DNA from: Thermodesulfobacteriota bacterium
GTDB taxonomy: Bacteria > Desulfobacterota > Anaeroferrophillalia > Anaeroferrophillales > Tharpellaceae
Assembly (NCBI GenBank): GCA_024762675.1
Contig: JANTGZ010000007.1
Location: 1 to 53,262, forward strand
Direction: 5' to 3'
DNA length: 53,262 nt
Both the position numbers and the translations under genes were made by a program. The notes under the pieces are model-generated. The model was given only the letters and a program-made list of their open reading frames with translations, was not told where the DNA came from and searched no databases. This document shows positions 16,267 through 25,420 of this stretch, piece by piece. Numbering within the stretch: position 1 is the stretch's first letter; each line of letters opens with the position of its first letter.

Positions 16267-16286
16267 GCATAATAAAAAAATTATGC
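16267..16286 (+). other. A/T-rich hairpin in the chemotaxis operon leader
   Basis: GCATAAT and ATTATGC are perfect 7-base arms around a loop of six A. It lies inside the predicted 5' leader, about 170 bases before the STAS start codon. No T-run follows, so it is not a terminator. Confidence 0.4.
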
Positions 16287-16452
16287 TTCCTTTTGCACAT
16301 GAATGATACTTTCCATCAAACCATTGGAAAACTTTCACAAGACCAGCAATCTACTTGTAATCGTCATTGAAATATTGTAATAAAAACACTCCAATATCGT
16401 TATCGAATAAGCCCACAGTCATTACCAACCAAATCAAACCTGGAGATAGAAG

Positions 16453-16749
16453 ATGAATGTCACTAATAATGAGGGTCAGATTACCGTTAACCTGGGAGGC
16501 GATTTAACCAGCGATCTCTTAAACGACTTCAGGTCGTCGGTACAACAGGAGATCGATGCCGGCAACACCTCATTTACAATTGATTTCAAGGATACAGTAG
16601 TTATTGATTCAATGGGCATAGGTTGTCTGGTGGCCACTTACAACTCCTTAAAACAGAAGGGTGGAGCAATGCAGCTCAGTAATGTCCCGGAAAACCTCAA
16701 GGATGTTTTTCAGGTCATGCGCCTTGATCGTATTCTGACAATAGTCTGA
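16453..16749 (+). CDS. STAS-domain protein (anti-sigma-factor antagonist type)
   Basis: A single-domain STAS protein of 98 residues. The phosphorylatable-loop region reads FKDTVVIDSMGIGCLVATY, with the conserved Asp-Ser pair before the glycine (Ser about 56), as in SpoIIAA-like antagonists. GGAGATAG precedes the ATG. In SpoIIAA systems a kinase phosphorylates this Ser and a phosphatase reverses it; no such kinase/phosphatase is adjacent here. It is the first gene of the che operon, 60 bases before cheA. In this position STAS proteins may couple chemosensory arrays to other outputs, but that is inference. Confidence 0.88.
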   Translation: MNVTNNEGQITVNLGGDLTSDLLNDFRSSVQQEIDAGNTSFTIDFKDTVVIDSMGIGCLVATYNSLKQKGGAMQLSNVPENLKDVFQVMRLDRILTIV

Positions 16750-16809
16750 ATGCAGAAATAACCATCGACCAACACACAACCAACAAAAAACCGAACCTTG
16801 AGGTACGTC

Positions 16810-19800
16810 ATGTCCATGTCATCCTTTATCGACGACGAAACTTTACAGGAATATATCAGCGAAAGCCTTGAGCACCTTGCCGACATCGAGCAGGATCTGT
16901 TAACTATTGAAGAAGGTGGGGCTGAAATTGATGAAGAGGTCGTCAACCGTGTCTTTCGGGCCGCCCATTCACTCAAGGGTGGGGCCGGTTTTCTGGCCCT
17001 TGATACGATTAAGGAGCTCGCCCATAAGATCGAAAATGTTCTCGACATGATGCGCAACCGAGAGATTGTCCCAAACCCCGAAATCATAAACATTCTCCTG
17101 AACTCATTTGATAAACTGCGTGATTTGATAAACAACTCAGCCACAAGCAATGAGGTAGATGTTGATGAATTCATCGTCGCCCTGGTAGGCCTGACTACGG
17201 CTCACCTTGCTCCGACCGAACAAGAGAGCGTGTCAAACCTGGTTCCGATCACCAAAAACAACGGCACTATCATCTTTGAAGTCCCGGAGATTGATCTGGA
17301 CCAAGCTAAAAAGAGCGCCCAGAACCTCTACCTCCTGGAATATGACCTTATCCATGATGTTTACCAACACGGTAAAACCCCTATGGAGATCATCAAAAAT
17401 GTCATGGATCTAGGCACTATTATAGAGAGCCTGGTTGATATCGAAAGGGTCGGCACTCTGGATGATGCCCCGATCAACTCAATCCCCTTCTATATGCTGA
17501 TAAGTTCGATTATCGAACCAGTCGTCGCCCCGGATTTCCTCGACCTCCCTGAGGAAAAAGTTCTACTCATAAGTTACGACGGTCAGCAACATGGCGGCCC
17601 CCAGGAACCTGAACAAACCCAGGAAACTCCTGAAAGCATCCAGGAAACTACTCCAGTAACGGAAACCCCACCGGTAGCGACAGACCCGGAACCGGAACCC
17701 CAAACTCCAGAACTCAAAGGGAAGCCAGCCCAGAAAGCTGCCCCACCCCAGGCTCCAGAGAAACCAACTCCAGCTCCCAAGACTGAGAAAACTGACTCTC
17801 CAAAAGAGTCCAGTAAAAGTGAAGCTCCGTCGAGCTTAAGAGTCAGTGTAAACCTGCTTGAAAGCCTGATGACTCTGGCTGGTGAGATGGTCCTTTCGCG
17901 AAACCAGCTGCTACAGGCGATCAGCCAACAAGATCAACACAGTATCAAGCTCTCCGGACAACGGATTGACCTTGTCACTTCAGAGTTGCAAGAGGCCATC
18001 ATGCTGACCCGCATGCAACCGATCGGCAGTGTTTTCAACAAGTTCCCCCGGGTCGTTCGGGATATGTCGCAAAAGCTCGATAAAGAGATCAACCTGGTCA
18101 TCACCGGCAAGGACGTTGAACTCGACAAAACCATTGTTGAAGGGCTTAACGACCCCTTGACGCATCTCATCAGAAACTCAGCCGACCATGGCATTGAAAA
18201 GCCCGAACCCAGAGTTGCCGCCGGCAAACCCCGAGCCGGTAAGATAGATCTCAAAGCCTATCATGAAGCCGGTCAAGTTAATATCGAAATAACTGATGAC
18301 GGCAACGGTCTTGATGCTGAAAAAATAGCTGATAAGGCCCTCGAAAAAGGGATGATCACAAGCGACCAGCATAAAGCCATGTCCCAAAAGGAAAAAATGG
18401 CCCTGATCTTGTTGCCGAGCCTTTCAACGGCAGAAAAGGTGACCGATGTTTCGGGCCGCGGGGTCGGTATGGATGTCGTCAAATCGAATATTGATCAGCT
18501 TGGCGGCCAGATTGAAATTGACTCCGAAATTGGCCGGGGCACAACCATCAAGATTAAACTGCCTCTGACTTTGGCCATCATCCCCAGCCTTCTGGTCACC
18601 GTCGGCGGAGAACGTTTTGCGGTTCCCCAGGTCAACGTCAGTGAACTCGTCCGCATCGGGGCGGCCCAGGTCAAAGAGAGGGTTGAAAGGGTCGGTGATT
18701 CAGAGGTAATGCCTCTACGCGGTGAGTTGATACCTCTAATCCGCCTGGACTCGATTCTCGGCATCAAATCAACCCTGGCCAACCCTGAAACTGGTGAAAA
18801 GATAGATGATCGGCGGCAGATGATTGCCGATCGCCGCTCACCAACCACGGCAATTGATGAATCACTCCAACAAGTTCCCGAAGAAAAGCCTGAAACTCAG
18901 GCACGATCCGGCCACGACCGCCGTTACATGGCGAGTAGCGACCTCAACATCGTTGTCGTTTCTGCCGGTTCATTCAAATATGGATTGGTAGTTGACGACC
19001 TTCACGATTCGGTGGAAATTGTCGTCAAACCACTGGGTCGCCACCTTAAACATCTCTTCAGCTATGCCGGCGCCACAATCATGGGTGATGGCCGGGTCGC
19101 ACTGATTCTCGATGTTGCCGGCATCGCCAAACTCGCTAACCTGATCTCCATGGCCGGCAGTCGGCGAGCCCAGGATCTGGCCGAGAGCAGTGAAGAGAAC
19201 CGCGACAAAGATCGCCAAGCCCTGCTCCTCTTTGGCAACAGCCCCGAAGAGCCTTGCGCCGTGCCTCTAGACATCGTTGAGCGGGTTGAACAGGTCAAAT
19301 ATGAAGATATTGAGATCAAGAGCGGTCAAAAAGTTATCAAATACCGCGGTGGCAGCCTGCCCCTCTTTGCCCTGGCTGATGTCTCCGAAGTTACCGAGCT
19401 AGATCAGGAACAGGAACTGATTGTAATTGTCTTCACGGTTGGCGACCGTGAAATCGGTCTTTTGGCCTCACAACCAGTTGACACCATCGAGATAAAAGCA
19501 GTTATCGATCACGACACCCTGCGGGGCACCGGCATCATGGGGTCTGCCATTATCAAGGAGCAGACCACTCTAATAATTGATATCTACGAACTCGTCGAAA
19601 CCCTCAAACCGGACTGGTTCAAGCGGTTGCAGAAAAAAGATGAGCGCCTGAAAGAGGCGCAACGCATAAATGCTGGCAGCGGAACCTACATTCCGCCGGA
19701 GAAAAAGAAGATCCTACTGGTTGAAGATTCGGATTTTTTCCGCTCTCAACTAAAAAAATATATCGATGATGATGAACGTCAATGTGTGCAGGCAGAGGAT

Positions 19801-20067
19801 GGTTTGATAGCCTGGAACTGGCTCCAGGAGCACCCGGATGAACTTTCCCTGATTATCACCGATATTGAGATGCCAAACATGGATGGATTTGAACTCTGCC
19901 GCCGGATCAGGAACGATAACCGTTTTGATTACTTGAAAATCATCGCCGTCACTTCGCTGGCCTCTGATGAACACATTGCCAAAGGCAAAACAGTCGGCAT
20001 TGATGACTATCAGATCAAACTTGACAAAGAGAAACTTCTTGCCAGCATCGATGAGCACATCCAATAA
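16810..20067 (+). CDS. cheA: Hybrid chemotaxis histidine kinase CheA with extra CheW-like and receiver domains
   Basis: Senses receptor state, autophosphorylates and passes phosphate to response regulators. Domain order by residue: HPt 1-110 with phospho-His53 in FRAAHSLKGGAGF; a region of about 140-255 that may hold the regulator-binding domain; a Pro/Glu/Thr-rich linker of about 260-340; dimerisation then ATPase of about 340-580 (LTHLIRNSADHG, DDGNGL, GRGVGMDVV); a CheW-like domain of about 585-780; a second CheW-like domain of about 800-935; a C-terminal receiver of about 966-1085 (LLVEDSDFFRSQL, phospho-Asp1018 in TDIEMPNMDG). Typical CheA is about 650 residues, so the additions explain the 1,085. 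I start at ATG 16810, six bases after TTGAGGT; an earlier in-frame TTG overlaps that site. Confidence 0.93.
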   Translation: MSMSSFIDDETLQEYISESLEHLADIEQDLLTIEEGGAEIDEEVVNRVFRAAHSLKGGAGFLALDTIKELAHKIENVLDMMRNREIVPNPEIINILLNSFDKLRDLINNSATSNEVDVDEFIVALVGLTTAHLAPTEQESVSNLVPITKNNGTIIFEVPEIDLDQAKKSAQNLYLLEYDLIHDVYQHGKTPMEIIKNVMDLGTIIESLVDIERVGTLDDAPINSIPFYMLISSIIEPVVAPDFLDLPEEKVLLISYDGQQHGGPQEPEQTQETPESIQETTPVTETPPVATDPEPEPQTPELKGKPAQKAAPPQAPEKPTPAPKTEKTDSPKESSKSEAPSSLRVSVNLLESLMTLAGEMVLSRNQLLQAISQQDQHSIKLSGQRIDLVTSELQEAIMLTRMQPIGSVFNKFPRVVRDMSQKLDKEINLVITGKDVELDKTIVEGLNDPLTHLIRNSADHGIEKPEPRVAAGKPRAGKIDLKAYHEAGQVNIEITDDGNGLDAEKIADKALEKGMITSDQHKAMSQKEKMALILLPSLSTAEKVTDVSGRGVGMDVVKSNIDQLGGQIEIDSEIGRGTTIKIKLPLTLAIIPSLLVTVGGERFAVPQVNVSELVRIGAAQVKERVERVGDSEVMPLRGELIPLIRLDSILGIKSTLANPETGEKIDDRRQMIADRRSPTTAIDESLQQVPEEKPETQARSGHDRRYMASSDLNIVVVSAGSFKYGLVVDDLHDSVEIVVKPLGRHLKHLFSYAGATIMGDGRVALILDVAGIAKLANLISMAGSRRAQDLAESSEENRDKDRQALLLFGNSPEEPCAVPLDIVERVEQVKYEDIEIKSGQKVIKYRGGSLPLFALADVSEVTELDQEQELIVIVFTVGDREIGLLASQPVDTIEIKAVIDHDTLRGTGIMGSAIIKEQTTLIIDIYELVETLKPDWFKRLQKKDERLKEAQRINAGSGTYIPPEKKKILLVEDSDFFRSQLKKYIDDDERQCVQAEDGLIAWNWLQEHPDELSLIITDIEMPNMDGFELCRRIRNDNRFDYLKIIAVTSLASDEHIAKGKTVGIDDYQIKLDKEKLLASIDEHIQ

Positions 20068-20069
20068 CT

Positions 20070-20093
20070 AAGTTAGCAGTCGCCAGTAGTCAG
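20070..20093. repeat. Short heptad-spaced CAGT repeat
   Basis: CAGTCGC, CAGTAGT and CAG follow each other at 7-base steps just after the cheA stop codon. This resembles, in period but not sequence, the heptamer tracts at 226-262 and 22614-22653. It is too short to be sure. Confidence 0.35.
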
Positions 20094-20148
20094 AAAAAAA
20101 CCGGCAACTGACTGCTGATGACCAACAAAATTCCGGAGAAACCAGACC

Positions 20149-20595
20149 ATGGCTGACAGCACTCTGCAACTATGTTCATTTCAATTGGCCGATGCTCTTT
20201 TCGGGCTCGACACCATGTTGGTCCAAGAGATCATCAAGGTGCCCGAAATCACCAAGGTATACCAGGCTCCAGAGGAGATCACCGGCATTATCAATCTGCG
20301 CGGCAAGATTGTTACGATAATTGATCTGGCCATAAAACTTGACTTACCAACTGAAGTTGAAACTAAAAACCGGCGCATTATTATCGTCGAATCAGACAAC
20401 GAGCCCTTTGGCCTGATGGTTGATCATATAAATGATGTCATTCATATTGACGGTGATGAAATAGACCCATCACCTGCCAATCTCCGCGCCACCCAGGGCC
20501 GTTTCATTTCAGGTGTTTTTCGTAATGAAGAACACCTGATTGCGATCCTTAACCTCGAAGAAATCGTCAACCAGACAGAGAAAAAAGCTGATTAG
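20149..20595 (+). CDS. cheW: Chemotaxis adaptor CheW
   Basis: Couples receptors to CheA in the signalling array. The 148-residue single CheW domain has the usual signatures: FQLADALFGLDTMLVQEI near the start, the EEITGIINLRGKIVTIIDL segment that contacts receptor and CheA, and a second subdomain ending GRFISGVFRNEEHLIAILNL. Length is normal. It lies 81 bases after cheA and 14 before cheB in the operon. The weak AG-rich stretch before the ATG (TTCCGGAGAAACC) contains GGAG. Confidence 0.95.
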   Translation: MADSTLQLCSFQLADALFGLDTMLVQEIIKVPEITKVYQAPEEITGIINLRGKIVTIIDLAIKLDLPTEVETKNRRIIIVESDNEPFGLMVDHINDVIHIDGDEIDPSPANLRATQGRFISGVFRNEEHLIAILNLEEIVNQTEKKAD

Positions 20596-20609
20596 ATAGT
20601 GGAGTTTTT

Positions 20610-21713
20610 ATGGCTATAAAAGTCCTGGTCGTCGATGACACGATCCTCTACCGGAAAGTTATTGGCGATATTCTGAAAAGCGATAATGATATAGAAGTAG
20701 TCGGCACAGCCAACAATGGGAAGATAGCGATCTCGCGTATCAGCTCTTTACAACCTGACCTGCTAACCCTCGATATCGAGATGCCGGTCTGCAATGGACT
20801 AGAGGTATTGGAGTACCTGCGCCACAACCATCCCCAAATCGGCGCTATCATGCTCAGTAGCCTGACCCGCAAAGGTGGAGATATGACCATAAAAGCCCTT
20901 AATCTCGGGGCTTTCGATTTCATCCCCAAACCGGAAGGCGGAAGTATGGCCGAAAACCAGGCTTTCATCAAAAAAGACCTGATCAGCAAGGTCAAAGCCT
21001 ATGCCCGACGCCACGCTATCAAAGGCTTATTAAAAGGTCGGCCTCTAGCAACACCCGGCAAAATCGAACCTCCCGCCACCAGGACAGCAGCCACTGCAAC
21101 TGTAAAAACTACACCGGTAAAACGACGCCACAATCCTTCGACAATTATTACTATAGGCATCTCCACCGGCGGCCCCAATGCTTTGACGCGCATGTTGCCG
21201 ATGCTGACGGCTCCCATCGGCGTCCCGATTGTCCTCGTCCAGCATATGCCGCCGCTTTTTACAAAATCTCTGGCCGACAGCCTGAATAATAAATGTTCTC
21301 TGACTGTCAAGGAAGCTGAAGATGGAGAGACCCTGAAAAATGACGTCGTCTACATTGCCCCAGGTGGCAAACAGATGAAAATAGTTGCCAACATCGGCAG
21401 TCACGGCAAAGTAAAAATTACCGATGATGCTCCGGAAAACAACTGCAAGCCCTCCGCCGACTATCTTTTTCGTTCCGTTGCCAGCCTCTACAAGGAGAGA
21501 GCAACTGCAGTCATAATGACCGGCATGGGCAATGACGGAACTAAAGGCTTGCGCTTGATCAAACGTCACGGATCCCCGGTAATCGCTCAGGATGAAAAGA
21601 GTTGTGTTGTTTACGGCATGCCGAAAGAGGCTGTCAATGCCGGTGTTGTTGACATCTCAGTAACACTCGACCAAATTGCAGCCGAGATTATTAAAACCGT
21701 AAAAAACCCATAG
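20610..21713 (+). CDS. cheB: Chemotaxis protein-glutamate methylesterase/deamidase CheB
   Basis: Removes methyl groups from receptor glutamates for adaptation. The receiver domain (1-125) has Asp9/Asp10, phospho-Asp55 in LTLDIEMPVCNG and Lys107. A linker rich in Thr/Pro/Lys at about 140-172 follows. The methylesterase domain (about 175-367) has the catalytic triad: Ser185 in GISTGGPN, His212 in VQHMPP and Asp309 in GMGNDG. Length (367) and all key residues are normal, so it should be active. AGTGGAG precedes the ATG. The receiver is probably a CheA phosphate acceptor. Confidence 0.96.
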   Translation: MAIKVLVVDDTILYRKVIGDILKSDNDIEVVGTANNGKIAISRISSLQPDLLTLDIEMPVCNGLEVLEYLRHNHPQIGAIMLSSLTRKGGDMTIKALNLGAFDFIPKPEGGSMAENQAFIKKDLISKVKAYARRHAIKGLLKGRPLATPGKIEPPATRTAATATVKTTPVKRRHNPSTIITIGISTGGPNALTRMLPMLTAPIGVPIVLVQHMPPLFTKSLADSLNNKCSLTVKEAEDGETLKNDVVYIAPGGKQMKIVANIGSHGKVKITDDAPENNCKPSADYLFRSVASLYKERATAVIMTGMGNDGTKGLRLIKRHGSPVIAQDEKSCVVYGMPKEAVNAGVVDISVTLDQIAAEIIKTVKNP

Positions 21714-21760
21714 CCATAATATCTAAACACAAGAAGTTACCCGGAAATACCGGAGCCTAC

Positions 21761-22600
21761 ATGATAAAAATTACTCCTCAGGAGTACCAAACCTACTGCA
21801 AATATGTCTACGACATCTGCGGCATTACTCTGGCCCCCAATCAGGCTTATCTAATTGAAAACCGGCTGGCGCCGATCATAAAGAATCAAGCTTGCAGCAA
21901 CTTCAGCGAGCTCTACAACAAAAGTAAAGCCGACCGACTGAAGAAACTTGAACAAGAGATCATAGATGCAATCACGACCAACGAAACCTATTTTTTTCGT
22001 GATAAATCCCCCTTTGACCTGCTCCAGCATAAAATCCTTCCCGACTTGATCGACAAACGTCCAACCAGATCCGGCCTTCCAACCACGATCAAAATCTGGA
22101 GTGCCGCCTGCTCGTTCGGCCAGGAGGTCTACAGTATTGCCATCACTCTCAAAGAACTCCTGGGTAACGACATCCACAACTACCGTATATCTATAGTCGG
22201 CACCGACATCTCAGATGAGGCCATCGCCCGTTCAAGTTACGGCCTCTACAACCAGTTTGAAGTTGAAAGAGGGCTCCCTCCCAACAAATTAAGGCTCTAT
22301 TTTGACCAGGCCGATAAAGGCTGGCGCATCAAAGATGAATTACGTTCTATGGTATCTTTCCGTAAACTAAACCTCTTTCAATCATTTGCCGCCCTGGGCC
22401 GTTTCGACATCATTTTCTGCCGTAATGTTGCGATCTATTTCTCTCAACCCGACAAGATCAAACTCTACGAAAAAATTGGCGGAACCCTGGCTTCAGATGG
22501 CTATCTGATAATCGGCGCCCAAGAGAGTTTGACCGGGATCACCGACATTTTTGAACCCCAACGCTATATGCGATCAATATTTTATAGCCTGAAAGGGTAA
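21761..22600 (+). CDS. cheR: Chemotaxis protein-glutamate methyltransferase CheR
   Basis: Methylates receptor glutamates with S-adenosylmethionine, opposing CheB. The N-terminal helical domain (about 1-75) ends in TNETYFFRD, the conserved substrate/SAM region. The SAM fold follows: IWSAACSFGQEVYSIAI, VGTDISDEAIA, then IIFCRNVAIYF. The C-terminus is IIGAQESLTGI. The usual asparagine-rich CRNV(L/M)IYF is CRNVAIYF here. Length 279 is normal. Last gene of the rightward operon, followed by heptamer repeats and a bidirectional terminator. Confidence 0.95.
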   Translation: MIKITPQEYQTYCKYVYDICGITLAPNQAYLIENRLAPIIKNQACSNFSELYNKSKADRLKKLEQEIIDAITTNETYFFRDKSPFDLLQHKILPDLIDKRPTRSGLPTTIKIWSAACSFGQEVYSIAITLKELLGNDIHNYRISIVGTDISDEAIARSSYGLYNQFEVERGLPPNKLRLYFDQADKGWRIKDELRSMVSFRKLNLFQSFAALGRFDIIFCRNVAIYFSQPDKIKLYEKIGGTLASDGYLIIGAQESLTGITDIFEPQRYMRSIFYSLKG

Positions 22601-22613
22601 AAAAACAATACAG

Positions 22614-22653
22614 TTCAAAGGTCAAAGGTCAAAGGTCAAAGTTCAAAGGTCAG
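22614..22653. repeat. Tandem heptanucleotide repeat (TTCAAAG/GTCAAAG)
   Basis: Five consecutive 7-base units from 22614 to 22648, TTCAAAG once, GTCAAAG three times, TTCAAAG once, then a partial unit. The reverse complement (CTTTGAA) is the same unit as at 228-255. It lies between cheR and its terminator. Confidence 0.75.
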
Positions 22654-22690
22654 AAAAGGAAACATGGAAAGGCTATAATATCATCAACAA

Positions 22691-22726
22691 AAAAGAGGTG
22701 CCGGAGTTTATTCCGGCACCTCTTTT
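22691..22726. terminator. Bidirectional rho-independent terminator
   Basis: AAAAGAGGTGCCGGA (22691-22705) and TCCGGCACCTCTTTT (22712-22726) are perfect 15-base arms around a six-base loop, with T-runs on both strands. It serves cheR from the left and the HEAT-receiver gene from the right. Confidence 0.93.
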
Positions 22727-22758
22727 TTTGTTATACTACTTCGAGAACACCTTGACAG

Positions 22759-24399
22759 TCACCCCAAATAACGAGCTAGAGCTGCACCGATCTCTTCTTT
22801 AGTGAATGGTTTATTGATAATTTCGTTAACTCCGGCGGCTTTTGCCGATTCATTATCCTGATTTTCATTTTGCGTGGTCACCATAATCACCGGCATCTCC
22901 TCTTTACTGTACTTCTGGCGGATCCTCCGGGTCACTTCGATACCAGTTATCCCCGGCATATTAAGATCGGTCAAAACTGCATCCGGTTTCAGTTTAAGCA
23001 CCTCTTCAACAGCGGCTTCGGGCTCAATAAAGATAAAGGGTTCTAAGCCCAGCGCATGCAGCATACTCCTGAAAATACCAAGAATCATTTTTGAGTCATC
23101 AATAGCTACAACCCTCTTCTTCGCCTTTTCTACAACCTCAGCACTCTCTTTTTTGTCACCTTCTATCTGAGATGCTGCTTTTTCGAAACCATTCTCCTTA
23201 AGCAAAGAGATGAAATAGTCGCGAACCTCAGCATGCGCCCTCTCAGCCAAATAATCGAAAGCGTGTTGGCGAAAAAAATCGATCTCCAGAAGATCAAGAA
23301 AAATGGTCCCGCTCTGGGTCGAGATAATTGTCGACACCAGCTCAAGAGCCTCATCATCCCCAACCCGCACCATATTTTTGAGTCCAGCAGCCAGAATCTC
23401 ATTGTAGTTACTGTCGATTGCGGCTGCGGCTGCGGAGCGAACATTGTCAACTGAGTCATGCAGTCCGGCAGCAAGCACATAGGCTCCTTTGGTCAGTGGC
23501 AAACGACCCAGGGTTTCATATGCGGCAAAACGAACATTCCCGTCTCGCGGCTGATTATGGATAAGTTTTTTTACCGCCGGAATTGCCCCCTCATCCCCCA
23601 TATCTCCCATAACATTAAGCGTATGGATCAACAGGTCAGGATCACCTTGCAAAAGGTTGTCAGCCAACATCGGCAAGGCTTTACTCCCTAAGGATACCAG
23701 TTTTTCCTTGCCCGCAGAACGGATATGGGCATGGTTCGAAGTCAGTGTATTATTTAGTTTTTTGATCGCTTCCTGCGACTGAACTTTAAAGAATACATCA
23801 AGTATGGCAAGATCGAGTTCAGGCTTATGGCCCAGTTTTTCAGAGAGCCGATGAATCGCTGTCGCTGACCCTAGTTGTCCCAAAGCCTTGACTGCAGCCG
23901 CTGCCAGGTCATCATTATCAGTATAGAGGAGTTCAGCAATATTGGCCGCAGCCCCAGAATCACCAATATCTCCTAAAGCGATTACCACTTTTTCCAAAAG
24001 ATCATGATCTTCTTCATTAATCAGGATTGCCATCAGAATATGATAGGCATCATCGAGACCAATCTCTCCTGCCAACTCAATGAGATATTCACGACTATCG
24101 GACTTTGCATCCTGCAAAAGCTCCATGTAAACAGCTGGAGCTTCGAGAATTCGGGCCACCAGACGCTCTTTCAAGTCGGGAAATGAGTTACTTAAATAGG
24201 GGAATTTATCGAGGACTGACGCCAGCAGAGGGATTGCAAATTCAGGGGGACTCTGCCAAAAAAGATCGAGGGCCTCTTTCTGTACGGCAAGATCCATCTC
24301 GGCAATATAAGAAAGTACGATGTTCGCCTTGACTGCATCCTTCTCAGCAATATTATTTTTTATTTCCGATATGAAAGCAGCCGCTTTAATCTTAGCCAT
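22759..24399 (-). CDS. HEAT-repeat protein with C-terminal CheY-like receiver
   Basis: Residues 1-410 are alpha-helical HEAT/PBS-lyase-type repeats (units such as ALGDIGDSGAAANIAELL, ALGQLGSATAIHRLSEKL, TLGRLPLTKGAYVLAAGL), a protein-protein scaffold. A Lys/Glu linker at about 415-425 leads to a receiver (about 428-546). It has VVAIDDSKMIL (acid pocket), phospho-Asp in LTDLNMPGITG, the Thr of MVTTQNE and Lys in NKPF. The receiver is complete and should be phosphorylated, plausibly by the neighbouring CheA. Receiver output would change HEAT interactions; the partner is unknown. It shares a terminator with cheR in convergent orientation. It follows the small membrane gene by 38 bases, so it may belong to that transcript. 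Confidence 0.9.
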   Translation of the reverse strand: MAKIKAAAFISEIKNNIAEKDAVKANIVLSYIAEMDLAVQKEALDLFWQSPPEFAIPLLASVLDKFPYLSNSFPDLKERLVARILEAPAVYMELLQDAKSDSREYLIELAGEIGLDDAYHILMAILINEEDHDLLEKVVIALGDIGDSGAAANIAELLYTDNDDLAAAAVKALGQLGSATAIHRLSEKLGHKPELDLAILDVFFKVQSQEAIKKLNNTLTSNHAHIRSAGKEKLVSLGSKALPMLADNLLQGDPDLLIHTLNVMGDMGDEGAIPAVKKLIHNQPRDGNVRFAAYETLGRLPLTKGAYVLAAGLHDSVDNVRSAAAAAIDSNYNEILAAGLKNMVRVGDDEALELVSTIISTQSGTIFLDLLEIDFFRQHAFDYLAERAHAEVRDYFISLLKENGFEKAASQIEGDKKESAEVVEKAKKRVVAIDDSKMILGIFRSMLHALGLEPFIFIEPEAAVEEVLKLKPDAVLTDLNMPGITGIEVTRRIRQKYSKEEMPVIMVTTQNENQDNESAKAAGVNEIINKPFTKEEIGAALARYLG

Positions 24400-24437
24400 T
24401 AAATGCCTCTTTCTAAACTGGCTTCACTAATAACCAT

Positions 24438-24620
24438 TCAGTCATCATAGTATCCAACATATTTTCGCTCAATCCACATGCCGGCCAAAACCATCACGCC
24501 ACCTAAGCCAATCACCAGAGATGCAATAACATAGAGGTCATGCATCAACCACATGGCAATACCGCAGACTGCCAGGAAAAAGCCAAGAACTTCCAGTATT
24601 GGAATAAAAATTTTATTCAT
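24438..24620 (-). CDS. Small two-helix membrane protein (60 aa)
   Basis: No family recognised. Two hydrophobic segments, about residues 5-27 (ILEVLGFFLAVCGIAMWL) and 31-49 (IASLVIGLGGVMVLAG), with a short basic/aromatic C-terminus ERKYVGYYDD. The gene follows ccdA on the same strand by 52 bases. Such short proteins often associate with larger membrane complexes; a link to CcdA is suggested only by position. Confidence 0.55.
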   Translation of the reverse strand: MNKIFIPILEVLGFFLAVCGIAMWLMHDLYVIASLVIGLGGVMVLAGMWIERKYVGYYDD

Positions 24621-24672
24621 CTGCTCATATGCCTTAGTAAAAATTAGTAGTCATGCTCGACCGGTTGATCCA

Positions 24673-25407
24673 TCAGCCCGTTTGTGGAAGGAACATATTA
24701 AGATATTGGGCAAAAATGGAAAGATAATCAAAAATCAACATAAAACCGACAATAACCAGGAAGATGCCACTGACGATACTGACAATCCGCAAATAGCGAT
24801 TAAAACGTGAAAAGTAAGAGAGAAAAGTATTAAATGCCAAGGCTGAAACCAGAAATGGCAACCCCAGACCCAAAGAGTAAGCAATCAGAAGAAGAATTCC
24901 GCCACCGACATTTTCCGAGGTGCTGGCGTAAAGCAGAATACTTGCCAGGATCGGCCCAATACAGGGTGTCCAACCTGCCGCAAAGGCAATTCCGACAAGC
25001 ACCGAACCGAAGTATCCTAAGGGCTTATCATTGAATTCGAAACGTTTTTCCCGCTCCAAAAGATTGAGCTTCACCAATCCGGTAATATGAATACCGAGAA
25101 GAATGACTATAACACCACCGACTCGACGAATCAGAGCTTGATTCTCCTGAAAGAAATTACCGACATAGGTCGCAGAAGCACCAAGAGCCACAAAAACCAA
25201 TGTAAACCCAAGAATAAAAAAGAGGGAGTGAAAAAGAGTACGTCGCCGCACCGAACGACTCTGACTTTCAACCAGTTCATCAAAGGAGATACCGGTAATA
25301 TAGGTCAGATATGAAGGAATAAGCGGCAGAACGCAAGGCGAAATAAAAGAGAATACCCCGGCCGTAAAAGCGATTAACAACGATATCTGAGAAGTAGAAG
25401 ATTCCAT
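24673..25407 (-). CDS. ccdA: Cytochrome c biogenesis protein CcdA (DsbD transmembrane family)
   Basis: Carries reducing equivalents across the inner membrane, from cytoplasmic thioredoxin to periplasmic thiols used in c-type heme attachment. The 244 residues hold about six hydrophobic segments. The two family cysteines sit in SFISPCVLPLIPSYLTYITG at the start of helix 1 and GWTPCIGPILASIL at helix 4, the redox pair. Length is normal for the short CcdA type. Downstream of aroB by 13 bases and probably in that operon. A ResA/thioredoxin-like partner was not found nearby. The multiheme cytochrome at 50711 would depend on such a system in this genome. Confidence 0.92.
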   Translation of the reverse strand: MESSTSQISLLIAFTAGVFSFISPCVLPLIPSYLTYITGISFDELVESQSRSVRRRTLFHSLFFILGFTLVFVALGASATYVGNFFQENQALIRRVGGVIVILLGIHITGLVKLNLLEREKRFEFNDKPLGYFGSVLVGIAFAAGWTPCIGPILASILLYASTSENVGGGILLLIAYSLGLGLPFLVSALAFNTFLSYFSRFNRYLRIVSIVSGIFLVIVGFMLIFDYLSIFAQYLNMFLPQTG

Positions 25408-25420
25408 AATAATAATAATT

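Larger units (their letters stand above)
15855..16452. other. Divergent intergenic region between EF-G-like gene and chemotaxis operon
   Basis: This 598-base gap holds no convincing gene. It contains a promoter-like pair for the leftward operon (15939-15968), a strong sigma-28 match for the chemotaxis operon (16168-16194) and a small hairpin in the latter's leader (16267-16286). CTTTTGCATAA and CTTTTGCACAT at about 16262 and 16290 form a short direct repeat. A 68-codon open frame at 16164-16370 lacks a ribosome binding site and is not called. Confidence 0.6.

Noticed and set aside
16164-16370. 68-codon plus-strand ORF upstream of the STAS gene
   Set aside because: No ribosome binding site, starts inside the sigma-28 promoter, composition unlike the neighbouring genes.
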